Of a DNA stretch of 64,000 nucleotides, positions 51,759 through 59,401 are shown piece after piece. Origin of the DNA: Flavobacteriales bacterium (GTDB lineage Bacteria > Bacteroidota > Bacteroidia > Flavobacteriales_G > Salibacteraceae); NCBI GenBank assembly GCA_018660685.1, contig JABJJW010000001.1, positions 1 through 64,000 of the forward strand, read 5' to 3'. Below the pieces are notes generated by a model that had not been told where the DNA came from, did no database searches, and worked only from the letters and a program-made list of their open reading frames with translations. Within the stretch, counting starts at the first letter, position 1. Each line of letters opens with the position of its first letter. The position numbers and the translations under genes are program-made.

Positions 51759-52907
51759 ATGGACACAGCCAAACTCCGCAACGTTACCTACGGAACGGAC
51801 AAGATTTTCGAAGATGCAAAAGACTTCCTACCTCTACTCGGTACTGACTATGTCGAGCTCATAGTTGGAAACGCAAAACAATCTGCTCTTTTTTATAAAA
51901 CTGCCTTCGGCTTTCAATCACATGCATACGCTGGCCTTGAAACCGGTGTAACTGACCGCACATCGTACGTCCTAAAGCAGGACAAGATTCGATTAGTGCT
52001 CACTACGCCAATGGAGCAAGATGGTTGGATGAACGAACATCTCAACAAGCATGGTGATGGCGTGAAAGTCGTCGCTCTTTGGGTTGATGACGCGACCAAG
52101 GCTTGGGAAGAAACAACATCTCGAGGCGCGAAAAGCTTCTTGGAACCAGTCAGAGAAGAAGACGAGAACGGATTCGTAGTTCGATCCGGAATCCATACTT
52201 ATGGCGAGACCATTCACATTTTTGTAGAAAGAGGAGAATATAATGGAGTATTCCTCCCTGGTTTCAAGAAATGGGAGTCGCATTATAATCCAGCGCCAGT
52301 TGGACTGAAGTTCATCGATCACATGGTTGGCAATGTTGACTGGGGTGAGATGAATACGTGGGTTGACTTTTACGCCAAAGTGATGGGATTCGCCCAGATT
52401 GTCACCTTCGATGACAAAGACATTTCAACGGAATACACAGCCTTGATGAGTAAGGTCATGTCCAACGGAAATGGCCGTATTAAGTTCCCAATCAACGAAC
52501 CGGCTGAAGGCCGCAAGAAGTCTCAAATCGAAGAGTACATTGAGTTCTATAAAGGAGCGGGTGTCCAACATATTGCCGTGGCAACAGATGACATTGTAAC
52601 GACCGTTACTGCCATGAGAGATCGTGGTGTGGAATTCCTCTATGTTCCAGATAATTATTATGATGATCTGAAAGATCGGGTCGGAGAAATTGATGAAGAC
52701 ATCAATGTGCTTAAGGAACATGGCATCTTAGTCGATCGAGACGATGAAGGCTACTTGCTTCAGCTCTTTACAAAACCGGTCGTCGATAGGCCGACCATGT
52801 TCTTTGAAATCATTCAGAGAAAAGGGGCATGGAGTTTTGGAAAAGGAAACTTTCAGGCCTTGTTTGAAGCTATTGAAAGAGAACAAGAAAACAGAGGCAC
52901 ACTCTAA
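51759..52907 (+). CDS. hpd: 4-hydroxyphenylpyruvate dioxygenase
   Basis: This Fe(II) enzyme converts 4-hydroxyphenylpyruvate to homogentisate. The 382 residues form two vicinal-oxygen-chelate halves. Iron ligands are His188 (KFIDHMVGN), His271 (GVQHIAVAT) and Glu350 (MFFEIIQRKG). The C-terminal gate helix has GNFQALFEAIEREQ. It follows hmgA in the same direction, with the four-helix-bundle ORF between, and together they make the tyrosine degradation operon. The gap before the start is 41 nt and contains the right arm of the inverted repeat. An intrinsic terminator ends the operon at 52915. Confidence 0.96.
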   Translation: MDTAKLRNVTYGTDKIFEDAKDFLPLLGTDYVELIVGNAKQSALFYKTAFGFQSHAYAGLETGVTDRTSYVLKQDKIRLVLTTPMEQDGWMNEHLNKHGDGVKVVALWVDDATKAWEETTSRGAKSFLEPVREEDENGFVVRSGIHTYGETIHIFVERGEYNGVFLPGFKKWESHYNPAPVGLKFIDHMVGNVDWGEMNTWVDFYAKVMGFAQIVTFDDKDISTEYTALMSKVMSNGNGRIKFPINEPAEGRKKSQIEEYIEFYKGAGVQHIAVATDDIVTTVTAMRDRGVEFLYVPDNYYDDLKDRVGEIDEDINVLKEHGILVDRDDEGYLLQLFTKPVVDRPTMFFEIIQRKGAWSFGKGNFQALFEAIEREQENRGTL

Positions 52908-52914
52908 ACTACGA

Positions 52915-52938
52915 CCCCGGCACTGACCGGGGTTTTTT
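52915..52938 (+). terminator. intrinsic terminator of the hmgA-hpd operon
   Basis: CCCCGG (52915-52920) and CCGGGG (52927-52932) form a GC-rich stem with a 6-nt loop, followed by TTTTTT. Its T-tract touches the end of the convergent ClC gene. Confidence 0.9.
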
Positions 52939-54784
52939 ATTCGTTATAAAATTCCTTGAGCATATTGCGATAGGCACTAAACAACTTGGATTTCGAGACG
53001 AATCCCATGTAGTGTCCTTGATCATCGAGAACGGGTAAGTTCCAAGCCCCGCTCTGCTCAAATTTGTTCATCACAATTTCCATTGTGTCTTCTTTCCTCA
53101 CGTATTCAGGTGCATCGTTCATTAGATCATGAACGTATGTCGTATCGTACAACTCTTGATTGAAGATGATTTGCCGCACCTCGTTCAAGTTGACAACGCC
53201 TATGAAGTTTCGATTGTCGTCAATAACTGGAAAGAGGTTTCTTTTTGATGTCGAAATAACCTTCACCAAATCTCGTAGCTTGCTGTATGGGTCCACTGTG
53301 GTAAAGTCGGTTTCAATTTCTCTATGCAAACGCATCAAGGTTAGAACGGCTTGATCCTTATCGTGGGTGATTAATTCGCCTCTCCGTGCGAGCTGTGCGG
53401 TATATATGCTGTGTGGGGTGAACTGCTTCACCGTAACAAATGCAATGGAAGCTGTGATCATCAATGGCACGAAAAGTTCATATCCTCCTGTGATTTCTGC
53501 GATGAGGAATATTGCCGTCAACGGTGCATGTAGGTTTCCTGCCATCATGCCTGCCATAGCGACTAGGGTAAAATTCGCCTCGGGCAAGTCCCCAAGCTCG
53601 AAGTAATTGACTGTGCGAGAAAAGAAGAAACCATACATCGCTCCCATAAAGAGGGTTGGTCCAAAGGTTCCTCCAACACCGCCTGCCTGGAATGTGAGTG
53701 TAGTCGCAACAATTTTCATTAGGCCTAACAGAAGGACAAAAGCGAGTAAAACAAAAATATTTTCGGAATATGAAGAGAATAGCGAACTGGCCATGATCTG
53801 CTCTGGATGACCTCCGATAATGGCATTGACAGCTTCGTATCCCTCACCATACAACGGTGGCAAGAGAAACAAAAGGCCGCCTAGGAGAGAACCGGCAATC
53901 ATGGTTTTATTGCGCTGTCTCTTCATCTTGTCCATGATCTTGTTCACCTGAGTATAGGAACGGAAGAAGAGGATAGACGTTAGCCCTGTAAACACACCCA
54001 ATCCTAAGTAAAATGGGATGTGGCCGAATTCAAACTCTTCCGTAATATCAAAGTGAAAGAGAATGGTATCACCTAAAAAGAACATGGACGTAATGGCTGC
54101 TGAAGCACTCGCAAGTAACAATGGAATCAGCGAGGCCGTCGTCAAATCAAGCATAATCACCTCAATTGCAAATACAATCGCCGCCACTGGAGCGTTGAAG
54201 AGCGAAGCCATTGCGCCAGCAGCTGCACACCCAATCAATAATGTTCGGGTTTTATAAGGTAGCTTGAATAGCGTCCCAAGATTTGCGCCCCACGCAGAGG
54301 TAGTTCCAACGGTTGGACCCTCGAGACCAACACTACCTCCAAAGCCAACGGTTGCGGCCGCAGCTACTATGGATGACCACAAATTGTGCTTCCTTATTAA
54401 TGCGTTTTTTCTTGAAATGGCGTGAAGCGTATTCGGAATTCCGTGGTTGATTCGCTGCTTGACTACTTTTCTAACAAGCCATTGTACGATGAGAATGCCA
54501 ACAACTGGGTAGAATATATAGAGCACAAACTCGTAGCGTTGGAAGAAGCTCTTCGTAAGAATGAGCTGAATAAAGTGGACAGAGTTCTTAATGATCAATG
54601 CAACAATTCCCGAGAGAAACCCGACTGCGATAGCCAGTACATAAGTGAATTGCTTTTCACTTAGATTATCTCGCCTCCATTTGTTGAATGCCCCAATGAA
54701 ACGATAGAAACCGGTGTTGGCTCCCCTCAGATAAGGATGAACCTGGGATTTGGTTTTATCGTAAAATTCGGATGCTTTAGACAC
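52937..54784 (-). CDS. ClC-type chloride channel/transporter with C-terminal CBS domains
   Basis: This 615-residue inner-membrane protein is of the ClC family with about ten to twelve hydrophobic helices (about 45-440) and a cytoplasmic CBS pair (about 470-600). The selectivity and gating motif GSVGLEGPTVG keeps the external gating Glu. PLTAIFLIAEITGGYELFVPL is the later conserved helix. CBS1 (DFTTVDPYSKLRDLVKVI) and CBS2 (EYVRKEDTMEIVMNKF) could bind adenine nucleotides. Whether it is a Cl-/H+ exchanger or a channel cannot be told. It is convergent with hpd and is followed, upstream in transcription, by aspS 10 nt away, so it is probably co-transcribed after aspS. Confidence 0.93.
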   Translation of the reverse strand: MSKASEFYDKTKSQVHPYLRGANTGFYRFIGAFNKWRRDNLSEKQFTYVLAIAVGFLSGIVALIIKNSVHFIQLILTKSFFQRYEFVLYIFYPVVGILIVQWLVRKVVKQRINHGIPNTLHAISRKNALIRKHNLWSSIVAAAATVGFGGSVGLEGPTVGTTSAWGANLGTLFKLPYKTRTLLIGCAAAGAMASLFNAPVAAIVFAIEVIMLDLTTASLIPLLLASASAAITSMFFLGDTILFHFDITEEFEFGHIPFYLGLGVFTGLTSILFFRSYTQVNKIMDKMKRQRNKTMIAGSLLGGLLFLLPPLYGEGYEAVNAIIGGHPEQIMASSLFSSYSENIFVLLAFVLLLGLMKIVATTLTFQAGGVGGTFGPTLFMGAMYGFFFSRTVNYFELGDLPEANFTLVAMAGMMAGNLHAPLTAIFLIAEITGGYELFVPLMITASIAFVTVKQFTPHSIYTAQLARRGELITHDKDQAVLTLMRLHREIETDFTTVDPYSKLRDLVKVISTSKRNLFPVIDDNRNFIGVVNLNEVRQIIFNQELYDTTYVHDLMNDAPEYVRKEDTMEIVMNKFEQSGAWNLPVLDDQGHYMGFVSKSKLFSAYRNMLKEFYNE

Positions 54785-54794
54785 CGCGCAAAGA

Positions 54795-56546
54795 TTAAGA
54801 TTCGCTTTTGACCTGAAGGTGAAGCTCTTTCAATTGCTCATCACTTATTTCAGAGGGAGAGTCAATCATAAGATCCCGACCTGCGTTGTTCTTAGGAAAT
54901 GCGATGTAATCTCGAATGCTATCAGTCCCCCCAAAAAGAGCCGCAATTCTATCAAAGCCAAAGGCTATTCCTCCATGTGGCGGTGCACCATATTTAAATG
55001 CCCCCATTAAAAATCCAAATTGAGCCTTCGCCTCCTCATCACTGAAACCAAGAATTCTGAACATTTGTTTTTGCAATTCCTCGTCGTGAATTCTAATCGA
55101 TCCTCCACCGAGCTCCACTCCATTGATCACCATGTCATATGCATTTGCATTGACTGAACCTGGACTGGATTCAAGGAATCCCATTTGATCCGCCTTCGGT
55201 GATGTAAACGGGTGGTGCATAGCATGAAAATCTCCCGTTTCCTCGTCTTGTTCAAAAAGTGGAAAGTCAACAACCCAAAGTGGACTGTACTCATCAGGAT
55301 TTCTCAATCCCAACTCCCCACCGACATATAAACGAAGTTCATTAAGCTGCTTTCTCACCTTGTTCGTTGGGCCGGCGAGAACCAGCATTAAATCACCTGG
55401 CTTTGAATCAAACTTGGAAGCCCAAGAATTCAATTGATTCTGATCGAAAAATTTGTCAACCGAAGATTTGAAAGTTCCATCCTCGTTGTGCTTGCAATAG
55501 ATCAGTCCTTGTGCACCTACCTGCGGTCGTCTAACGAAATCCGTCAGGGCATCAAGTTGTTTTCTAGACCAGCCAGCTGCACCTTCAGCGCAGACACCCA
55601 CCACTAATTCCGCGTCGTCAAATACTTTGAAACCTTTCTTTTGAACGGTGTCGTTAAGCTCCACGAATTCCATTCCAAACCGTGTATCGGGTTTATCAGA
55701 CCCGAATCGAGCCATGGCATCAGCGTAAGTCATTCTTGGGAATTCAGGGAGATCAACTCCTTTAATTTCCTTGAAAAAATGCTTCATCAACCCTTCGAAA
55801 GTTTGTAGAACATCTTCCTGTTCCACAAATGCCATTTCGCAGTCAATCTGCGTAAATTCGGGTTGACGATCTGCTCTCAAATCTTCATCTCTAAAGCAGC
55901 GTACAATTTGAAAATACCGATCGTATCCTCCAATCATCAGCAGTTGCTTGAAGGTCTGCGGGGATTGCGGAAGGGCATAGAACTCTCCTCCATGCATCCT
56001 GGATGGAACGACAAAGTCACGCGCTCCTTCTGGAGTGCTTTTGATCAAATATGGAGTTTCAATTTCCATGAACTCATTTTGATCAAGAAACTTGCGCGTC
56101 TCTAGAGCCAGTTGATGTCTGAGCTTCAAATTTTTGAGAAGAGGTTTTCTTCTCAAATCAAGATAACGATAACGCATGCGCAGTTCTTCTCCGCCGTCAG
56201 TCTCATCTTCGATTGTGAACGGAGGGACTTCAGACGGACTAAAAACCTTCAAGGAGGTCACGAGAATCTCGACATCCCCGGTCTCCAATTTAGGGTTCTT
56301 GCTTTCCCTCTCCACGACTTTTCCAGTGGCCTTAACCACAAATTCTCGTCCGAGTTTTCGAGCTTTCGAACAAAGCTTTTCATTCTCATCAATGCTAAAG
56401 CTAAGTTGAGTGATTCCGTATCGATCTCGAAGATCTACGAAGGTCATTCCCCCCATATCCCTTGTCCGCTGAACCCAGCCAGCCAAGTTTACTTCTTGAC
56501 CTACATTCTCAATCCTTAATTCACCACATGTATGTGATCTGTGCAT
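54795..56546 (-). CDS. aspS: aspartyl-tRNA synthetase
   Basis: This class II synthetase charges tRNA-Asp. The 583 residues match the bacterial-type enzyme with its extra GAD insertion domain. In order: an OB-fold anticodon domain (about 1-105, [21 protein letters not shown]), motif 1 (about 150-180), motif 2 ([18 protein letters not shown], about 212-229), the GAD domain (about 290-405) and motif 3 ([15 protein letters not shown], about 530-545). Promoter: TACCTTCG on the minus strand about 25 nt upstream fits the TAnnTTCG variant. It probably leads an operon with the ClC gene downstream. Confidence 0.96.
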   Translation of the reverse strand: MHRSHTCGELRIENVGQEVNLAGWVQRTRDMGGMTFVDLRDRYGITQLSFSIDENEKLCSKARKLGREFVVKATGKVVERESKNPKLETGDVEILVTSLKVFSPSEVPPFTIEDETDGGEELRMRYRYLDLRRKPLLKNLKLRHQLALETRKFLDQNEFMEIETPYLIKSTPEGARDFVVPSRMHGGEFYALPQSPQTFKQLLMIGGYDRYFQIVRCFRDEDLRADRQPEFTQIDCEMAFVEQEDVLQTFEGLMKHFFKEIKGVDLPEFPRMTYADAMARFGSDKPDTRFGMEFVELNDTVQKKGFKVFDDAELVVGVCAEGAAGWSRKQLDALTDFVRRPQVGAQGLIYCKHNEDGTFKSSVDKFFDQNQLNSWASKFDSKPGDLMLVLAGPTNKVRKQLNELRLYVGGELGLRNPDEYSPLWVVDFPLFEQDEETGDFHAMHHPFTSPKADQMGFLESSPGSVNANAYDMVINGVELGGGSIRIHDEELQKQMFRILGFSDEEAKAQFGFLMGAFKYGAPPHGGIAFGFDRIAALFGGTDSIRDYIAFPKNNAGRDLMIDSPSEISDEQLKELHLQVKSES

Positions 56547-56706
56547 CGCTTACTAATTAAGGGCGCGAAGGTAGTTCAAGGCCCTGAATTTATTGCCTGG
56601 ACAAATCCAGCTGTTTGGCTAATGATTCAAATCAAAAATCCGGATGATAGCCATCATATTTAAATGACCTCAGGTCTGCCTCCTTTGTTATATAAATCAA
56701 GACCAA

Positions 56707-57114
56707 ATGAAGACAGAAAGCTTGGCTGGCCGAGTGCACCTCGAGGATTTGCACTTCGAACACAAAAGATGGATTAGTGAACTAGAATTCTTTAAAACCG
56801 AATTGCAGTTCTTCCGAGCACGATTGGAAGAAATTGCCACCCGCTACACTTCAAATGAAGTGATGAAGGAATTAGAGCATTTCCAAAATATATTTTACAT
56901 CGAAGGCAATGCGATTGACGTGTTAATACATGATGTAAATCAGCACGAGCATGGCTTAGCCCAATATGCAGAAGAGCATCCGATTGCAATTGACCATGTG
57001 CTTTTTGAAGATCACAAACCACTACGAGATAGAATCGAGAGAAACAGGTTAATGATGAACGAAATGAAGCGTGATTATCAACGCTATTTAGCTAAATGGA
57101 TGTATAAATTATGA
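56707..57114 (+). CDS. hypothetical helical protein
   Basis: This 135-residue cytoplasmic protein has no signal and no known domain. It is highly helical and charged, with long heptad-like stretches (LEFFKTELQFFRARLEEIATRY, KPLRDRIERNRLMMNEMKRDYQRYLAKW) suggesting a coiled coil, and several His in the middle (HDVNQHEHGLAQYAEEHP). It overlaps the next gene by 4 nt (ATGA), so the two are coupled. No partner of known role is near; aspS upstream is divergent. Confidence 0.75.
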   Translation: MKTESLAGRVHLEDLHFEHKRWISELEFFKTELQFFRARLEEIATRYTSNEVMKELEHFQNIFYIEGNAIDVLIHDVNQHEHGLAQYAEEHPIAIDHVLFEDHKPLRDRIERNRLMMNEMKRDYQRYLAKWMYKL

Positions 57115-57476
57115 CTGAAATCAACATAACCGACAGAAAAACGATCGCTGAAATTCAAGAAGATTTTCATGGTCACTTCCCATTCCTCAAGCTTGAGTTT
57201 TACACGGCTGAACACGAAATGGGTCAAGGCTCAGGTAAGGATGCAATGCTTGATCCTTTAAAGTCAATTGGAGAAGTACGAACAGTCCACAACGCTGGAG
57301 AAGTCAGCATTCACGGCAATCAAAAAGTGAGCACATTGGAGACCACTTTCCACGATGCATATGGCTTGAACGTCCAAGTTTTCAGGAAGAGCGGCGAGCT
57401 GTGGCTTCAAACCACTACAACGGATGAATGGACGTTAAGTGAACAAAACGAAACAGCAAAAGAGTTTACCCACTAA
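57111..57476 (+). CDS. hypothetical protein, Bacteroidota-type
   Basis: This 121-residue cytoplasmic protein is of unknown function. The pattern TIAEIQEDFHGHFPFLKLEFY, followed by a Gly-rich loop, VSTLETTFHDAYGLNVQVFRKSGELWLQTTTTDEWTLSEQNE, is one I associate with a conserved Bacteroidota family without a name. The C-terminal part looks like a ubiquitin-like or beta-grasp fold, but this is a guess. It is translated together with the coiled-coil protein before it and is followed by a hairpin near the end of lgt. Confidence 0.75.
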   Translation: MTEINITDRKTIAEIQEDFHGHFPFLKLEFYTAEHEMGQGSGKDAMLDPLKSIGEVRTVHNAGEVSIHGNQKVSTLETTFHDAYGLNVQVFRKSGELWLQTTTTDEWTLSEQNETAKEFTH

Positions 57477-57509
57477 CTGAAGATCCTGGCTTTTTTTGTT
57501 TGGCTTGAG

Positions 57510-57545
57510 ACCGGCCCTCGAACTCACTGTAGTTCAGGGTCGGTT
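57510..57545. terminator. hairpin terminator between convergent genes
   Basis: ACCG, CCCT and GAACT on the left pair with AGTTC, AGGG and CGGT on the right around a 6-nt loop, followed by TTTTCTTATTT. It overlaps the last codons of lgt and could end the rightward transcript. Confidence 0.5.
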
Positions 57546-58342
57546 TTCTTATTTCTGAAGCTTCGAATAATGAAGAACAACCCTCCCAAGACTAGTGGTA
57601 TACTCAACCATTGGCCCATGTTCAATGCCATGGTCTGCTCGAAAGAGACCTGAATTTCTTTGTAAAACTCTAACACAAATCGAGCTCCAAAAATCATCAC
57701 TAGGAAGGTTCCAAAGAGAAGGCCTTGTCGAGTCCCCGCTTCTCTTTTCAGATACAGGAAGCCAAGGAAAATGAATATCAGAACATAAGCGATTGCTTCG
57801 TAAATCTGAGCTGGATGTCTAGGAACTAGCTCGGCAAATCCGGCATGAGTAAAAAGGAATGCCCAACTTACATCGGTAGGCGCACCAACGATTTCATGGT
57901 TCATCAAATTTCCCAAACGGATAAACATCCCTGCTAACGCTACCGTAATTACGATCCTATCCAAAATCCATAACAGCGATTTTTTCGAAACTTTACGGCT
58001 CCATAAAAAGAGCGACAGGATGATGCCAATGGCAGCTCCGTGGCTGGCCAATCCACCCTTCCAGACCTGCAGAATTTCTCCTAAATTGTCCTGATAATAA
58101 TCCCACTGATAGAAGAAAACATGACCGAGTCTGGCTCCGAGAATGGTACCGACCATCATGTAAAGCAGCAGGCTATCCATCCACTCTTTGCTGAAGCCTT
58201 CCCGATCCAGTATTTTCTGCATAATGAAATGGCCGCAAAAGAATCCTGATGCAAACAGCAATCCGTACCAACGGATACTTAAAGGACCTACTTCAAATAA
58301 GATTGGATCAACGTTCCAGGTGATGTAGAGTAAACTATTCAT
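57524..58342 (-). CDS. lgt: prolipoprotein diacylglyceryl transferase
   Basis: This inner-membrane enzyme attaches diacylglycerol to the lipobox cysteine of lipoprotein precursors. From ATG 58342 the product has 272 residues, the family norm; the longer frame (to 58507) would run through the hemB gene and adds no homologous sequence. It has seven hydrophobic segments. Family motifs are RWYGLLFASGFF (about 22-33), SHGAAIGI with the essential His, and RLGNLMNHEIVG, close to the usual GRxGNFxNGE with Arg and Asn kept. Several lipoproteins in this window would be its substrates. It is divergent from hemB with a 45-bp gap. Confidence 0.94.
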   Translation of the reverse strand: MNSLLYITWNVDPILFEVGPLSIRWYGLLFASGFFCGHFIMQKILDREGFSKEWMDSLLLYMMVGTILGARLGHVFFYQWDYYQDNLGEILQVWKGGLASHGAAIGIILSLFLWSRKVSKKSLLWILDRIVITVALAGMFIRLGNLMNHEIVGAPTDVSWAFLFTHAGFAELVPRHPAQIYEAIAYVLIFIFLGFLYLKREAGTRQGLLFGTFLVMIFGARFVLEFYKEIQVSFEQTMALNMGQWLSIPLVLGGLFFIIRSFRNKKTDPELQ

Positions 58343-58356
58343 GCAAGTGGTTGTCT

Positions 58357-58364
58357 TAACTTCG
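58357..58364 (+). promoter_or_regulatory. -7 element of hemB
   Basis: TAACTTCG fits the TAnnTTCG variant of the Bacteroidota -7 box, 23 nt before the hemB ATG. Confidence 0.4.
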
Positions 58365-58368
58365 CGGG

Positions 58369-58376
58369 CAAATATA
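58369..58376 (-). promoter_or_regulatory. -7 element of lgt
   Basis: On the minus strand this reads TATATTTG, an exact TAnnTTTG, 26 nt before the lgt ATG. It lies only 4 nt beyond the hemB element, on the opposite strand. Confidence 0.45.
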
Positions 58377-58387
58377 GAATTAGCAAC

Positions 58388-59356
58388 ATGCTTCGCAGAC
58401 CAAGAAGAAATCGCAAGAACGAAGTCGTTCGCAGTCAAATTCGAGAAACAAAGGTTGAGGTCGACAATCTCATCTATCCTTTGTTTATGGTGGACGGTCA
58501 GAACCATAAATCAGAGGTGAAATCCCTTCCTGGTCAATTCCGCCTTTCACTTGACAACCTACTATCTGAGGTGGAGGAATGCATGAACCTCGGAGTTCAA
58601 TGCTTCGACCTATTCCCCGCAGTAGACGATTCGCTCAAGGATGAACTTGGAACGTACAGCTATTCGAAAAACAACTTCTATTTAAAGTACATCTCTGAGG
58701 TCAAGAAGCGCTTTCCAGAAGCCGTGATCATGACGGATGTTGCAATGGACCCTTACAGCAGTGATGGCCATGACGGCATTGTTAGAGATGGCAAAATCAT
58801 CAACGACGAGACATTGGATGTGCTAGCAAGAATGTCCGTTGCTCAAGCGGAGGCTGGAGCTGATATCATTGGTCCATCAGACATGATGGATGGCAGGGTT
58901 GAGCACATCCGAGATGCGTTAGATGACGCGGGGTTTAGCGATGTGAGTATTATGTCCTACACCGCGAAATATGCCAGCGCTTTCTACGGTCCATTCAGAG
59001 ATGCCTTAGATTCTGCTCCTAAATTTGGGGACAAGAAAACCTACCAAATGGATCCTGCGAACAAGCAGGAAGCCCTCATTGAGGCCGAGCTAGACTACTT
59101 CGAAGGAGCCGATTATTTAATGGTGAAACCAGCGCTATGTTATCTAGATGTCATCCACATGCTGAAGGAAGAGTATCCGGTTCCAATCGCCGCATACAAT
59201 GTAAGCGGTGAGTATGCCATGCTCAAAGCTGCTGCTCAAAATGGTTGGTTAGAATATGACCGAGCCATGACTGAAATGTTACTCAGCATTAAGCGTGCGG
59301 GTGCAGATGTCATCTTGACTTACTTCGCCAAGGATTTCGCGCAATTGCAGAAATAA
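58388..59356 (+). CDS. hemB: porphobilinogen synthase (delta-aminolevulinic acid dehydratase)
   Basis: This enzyme condenses two 5-aminolevulinate molecules to porphobilinogen for heme. The 322 residues match the family. The Schiff-base lysines are Lys194 (SYTAKYAS) and Lys247 (LMVKPAL). The metal loop at 117-130 is DVAMDPYSSDGHDG, rich in Asp where the zinc-dependent enzymes have three Cys; this type uses Mg2+ or K+ in place of catalytic zinc. Its end is 45 nt from the convergent T9SS esterase-like gene, and a shared hairpin lies between. No other heme gene is nearby. Confidence 0.96.
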   Translation: MLRRPRRNRKNEVVRSQIRETKVEVDNLIYPLFMVDGQNHKSEVKSLPGQFRLSLDNLLSEVEECMNLGVQCFDLFPAVDDSLKDELGTYSYSKNNFYLKYISEVKKRFPEAVIMTDVAMDPYSSDGHDGIVRDGKIINDETLDVLARMSVAQAEAGADIIGPSDMMDGRVEHIRDALDDAGFSDVSIMSYTAKYASAFYGPFRDALDSAPKFGDKKTYQMDPANKQEALIEAELDYFEGADYLMVKPALCYLDVIHMLKEEYPVPIAAYNVSGEYAMLKAAAQNGWLEYDRAMTEMLLSIKRAGADVILTYFAKDFAQLQK

Positions 59357-59358
59357 AA

Positions 59359-59382
59359 AAGGCCGCGCCGAAGCGCAGCCTT
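59359..59382 (-). terminator. intrinsic terminator of the esterase-like operon
   Basis: AAGGC-C-GCGC and GCGC-A-GCCTT pair around a CGAA loop. On the minus strand the stem is followed by TTTTTTATTT, so it mainly ends the leftward TonB receptor-esterase transcript; hemB may use the same stem without a T-tract. Confidence 0.8.
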
Positions 59383-59401
59383 GTGTTTAGTTAGGCGTAG
59401 G

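Noticed and set aside
58343-58507. Extended N-terminus of lgt
   Set aside because: It would run antisense through hemB and adds sequence unlike the family; ATG 58342 gives the normal length.
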